DNA of 64,000 nt from Phalacrocorax aristotelis (lineage: Eukaryota > Chordata > Aves > Suliformes > Phalacrocoracidae). The notes beneath the pieces were generated by a model. The model worked only from the letters and a program-made list of their open reading frames with translations. It ran no database searches and had not been told where the DNA came from. Below are positions 38,319 through 64,000 of the stretch, one piece after another (the stretch's first letter is position 1; each line of letters begins with the position of its first letter). The stretch is taken from assembly GCF_949628215.1 (NCBI RefSeq), contig NC_134278.1:109659277-109723276 (forward strand), given 5' to 3'. The translations under genes and the position numbers were made by a program.

Positions 38319-38331
38319 CTCCCTCTTGTGG
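38319..38331 (-). promoter_or_regulatory. CTCF-like motif
   Basis: On the minus strand the bases read CCACAAGAGGGAG, preceded by GGA. This resembles the CTCF core CCASYAGRKGGC, with mismatches at the Y and the final C. It lies between the two head-to-head promoters, where an insulator would be plausible. Motif match only. Confidence 0.3.
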
Positions 38332-38868
38332 TCCAAGGATGTCATTCACGTAGCCTTCACTTTTCCTTAGCTCAGCACAGACCCTGAATTCAAGGGCTCT
38401 CCCCAGTCTTGGGTGTATCTAGAAAGAATGTGTTACTACTCAAGGAAATGATATGGCCCTAGTTTCATTAAACACCTATGCTAAATCATTTTGTACAGTA
38501 TCTGTTAGGAACCCAATGATGATTTTTATTCTTTCGGCTAAATCTTTTAATCTAGAAAAACTTTTCTTTCAATTATTTTGTTTTTAATGTAGCTTGAATA
38601 CTCCGGACAGGAGGTATCAGGTAGGAAACGATTCACTTCTTGTTAGGCCAGCAATTGTTTTTAATACATCTTTTCAGTGTGTTTAAAAAATACACAAGGC
38701 ACTTAGGAAGAAGTACCAGCAAATGAAGCAGTTTCAGTGAAATTGTTTGGATATGTTAAGGTCACTGCGAGTGGAAAATTGGAGGCTGTACTGAACTGAA
38801 TAGGAAAAAATGAAATTGTGTATGTAACCAAATGGGGAACATTTGAGCTTTTAAGACTTCTTCTGACC

Positions 38869-38891
38869 AAAAAAAAAAAAAAAAAAAAAAA
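38869..38891 (+). repeat. A23 homopolymer
   Basis: An uninterrupted run of 23 A follows TTCTGACC. No retroposed body is recognisable upstream, so I call it only a homopolymer. Confidence 0.9.
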
Positions 38892-39599
38892 GCACTTTCA
38901 CTGACTCACAGGTGATTGTGAAGTAGTTTATAAAGACAACTCTGCACAACTACATTAAAAATGAACCCCGTGATTAGGGTAAAATGCAGTGTGTTTATGC
39001 GCCAGAAGAACCTGCAAAACATTTTGCCTCTCTAAATCACAATCCAAACAAAATACAATCCCCAAGTCTTGGCCCGAATCAACGTGCATACGAGGAAGAT
39101 CCCTGCGCGTGTCAGCCAAGCAACACACCAATTACTTTTTCCAAGTACTTTTTAACACTTCAGGCAGTCTTTTAGAAGGGACTGAAATGGCTGGTTACCC
39201 GACATGTGCTCACAGCTCTTTTCGGCCGGAGGGGACGAAGAGCCTGCTGCCAACGCGACTCACCAGCACATGCACCTGCTCCTTCACCCCATCTAGCACC
39301 AAGACGCAGAGTGTGTTGTCGCTACCTATTGGACACGGCGCCTCTGCAAGGCCCGTTCATCCCGTGATATCCCCACCATTGCCCGGTGGCTGCACCGTCC
39401 CAACCCTCGGGCTGACAAGTTGACAAATGACCTTCCACAAAAGGTGAGTTTTAAATCGCTCCGGCGTTGCAGGTGACGGACTTCAGGACAAGTGGGCGCG
39501 TCTTCCGAGCGCAGTCTCCCTTTCAGAAATAGACACAAAGTCAGGGGGAGGATTCCTCATTCACAAAGGAACTGAAACACCCGGGATGGGAAAGGGGTG

Positions 39600-40480
39600 A
39601 AGGCAGGCCGCCCCTTCTGAGGAGGGGAGCGGCGGGAGGCAGCGGTGGCGTGCGGCCGGTCCCACCCGGCTCCCCTCGCTGCGGGAGAGCCGCCGGACTC
39701 CCGCCACCCTGCCCCGCACAGCCCCGGCCCGCCGGCCCCGCCCGCCCCCGGCCCGGCGCTCCCTCGCGGGCGCCCCGTCGGGGCCGCAACAGCCGGGCAA
39801 GGCCGCCTGAGGAAGAAGCGCTGGGAGCGCATCCCGCCGCCGGGACGACGAGGGCGGGCCGGTGCGGCCCTCCCCGCGGCGCCCGCCGCAGTCCCGGGAC
39901 GGGCCCCCCGGCGCCGGGCGGCTTCCCCCGCCGCCTGCCTCCGCCGCGCCGCGCAGGCCCCGCCCGGGCGCCCCGCCGGGGGCGGCCCCCCGCTCCTCAG
40001 TGGCCGCGGCGGCCGTCGCTCAGGCGCCCGCGCCGCTCGCCGCCGGGATGGTGGGGCGGGCGCCGGGGGGCGCGGGCAGCCGCGGCCCCGCAGCGCCCAC
40101 AGCCCGGACGGCGCCCGGCGCGGCAGCGCGGCGAGCCACGGCCGGCCAGGTTTGACCCCCCTTTCGTTGCCTCCCCCCTTCCCTCCCCTTGCGAGCGGGG
40201 CCGCGGCGGGCGGGCGGCAGCGCCCGGCCCCCCCGCTCTTCCCCGGCTCTCCCCCCGTTCTCCCCCGGCTCTCCCTCCGCGGCGGCCGGGCGCGGCGGGA
40301 CAGCCGATCGCGGTGGCCCCGGGCGGCTCCGTCGGGCGTGTGATGGCGTCACGCGGCGCTGTAACCGTGGAGGGTGACGTTGCGTTAGGTCACCGCAGTG
40401 TCACCGACTGCAGTACCCCGGGGGTGCGTCAGGCGGTGTCCCCACGGGCAGGAGAGAGACGAGCTTGAGGTGACTTAGGT
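39600..40480 (+). promoter_or_regulatory. PLEKHH2: CpG island, probable PLEKHH2 promoter
   Basis: A very GC-rich, CpG-dense block lies 4-5 kb upstream of the PLEKHH2 ATG. No coding exon of either gene falls in it; the many long frames on both strands come from its base composition. It has GC-boxes, no TATA box, and a cluster of TGACG/CGTCA half-sites at about 40347-40385 (GGCGTCACG, GGTGACGTTG) that could bind CREB/ATF. The human gene has a non-coding first exon, so exon 1 is probably here; its donor could not be chosen with confidence. Confidence 0.75.
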
Positions 40481-40489
40481 CCCCTAAGG

Positions 40490-64000
<23,511 letters not shown>

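Larger units (their letters stand above)
34340..39590. other. Intergenic region between the THADA and PLEKHH2 promoters
   Basis: About 5.2 kb separate the two islands. I see no conserved coding exon. It holds an AT-rich palindromic stretch (34456-34540), a relic of an old CR1-type 3' end (about 36435-36500), a CTCF-like motif (38319-38331) and a 23-A run (38869-38891). Confidence 0.65.

Noticed and set aside
39645-40468. 232- and 272-codon plus-strand frames in the PLEKHH2 island.
   Set aside because: Same composition effect; overlapping frames are equally open, and the conserved PLEKHH2 start is at 44594.

Overview
The window looks like bird nuclear DNA. It is AT-rich and intron-rich, with two GC-rich CpG islands. 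It carries several CR1 LINE copies of the avian kind, with the 'TTGGAAGGGACC' block near the 3' end and ATTCTATGATT-like tails. Two large orthologues of human chromosome 2p21 genes sit head to head. I could not assign a species.

Layout. On the minus strand, from about 33.9 kb down to base 1, lies the 5' part of THADA. I could place 22 coding exons, from the initiator ATG (32207) to 118. They sum to 3,480 nt, exactly 1,160 codons, with no internal stop and matching phase at every junction; the rest of the gene lies beyond base 1. A CpG island at about 33.2-33.9 kb holds the THADA promoter and a probable non-coding first exon. Between 33.9 and 39.6 kb there is no recognisable conserved gene. 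A second CpG island at about 39.6-40.5 kb is the likely PLEKHH2 promoter. PLEKHH2 runs on the plus strand from its ATG at 44594. Six coding exons, through 62727, encode the first 228 residues, which form an N-terminal coiled coil; the PH, MyTH4 and FERM parts lie beyond base 64000.

Function. THADA is a large HEAT/ARM-type helical repeat protein of the Trm732 family. Yeast Trm732 is the partner of the Trm7/FTSJ1 2'-O-methyltransferase at tRNA position 32. The last THADA exon in the window carries the conserved RRSAG(I/L)P motif of the DUF2428 region. PLEKHH2 is an actin-linked, membrane-associated scaffold best known in kidney podocytes. The two genes share no known pathway; the head-to-head order is the ancestral neighbourhood also seen in mammals.

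Points of interest: a GC-AG intron in THADA, a pair of very small exons (33 and 49 nt), a 12-bp triplicate repeat just upstream of a THADA splice acceptor, a long G-run tract able to form quadruplexes, CR1 copies crowding the 5' end of THADA, an ancient CR1 reverse-transcriptase relic inside PLEKHH2, and an unrecognised 126-codon ORF with an AATAAA beside the THADA island. I found no sign of a new multi-gene system. The window reads as two conserved vertebrate genes with ordinary accessory sequence.
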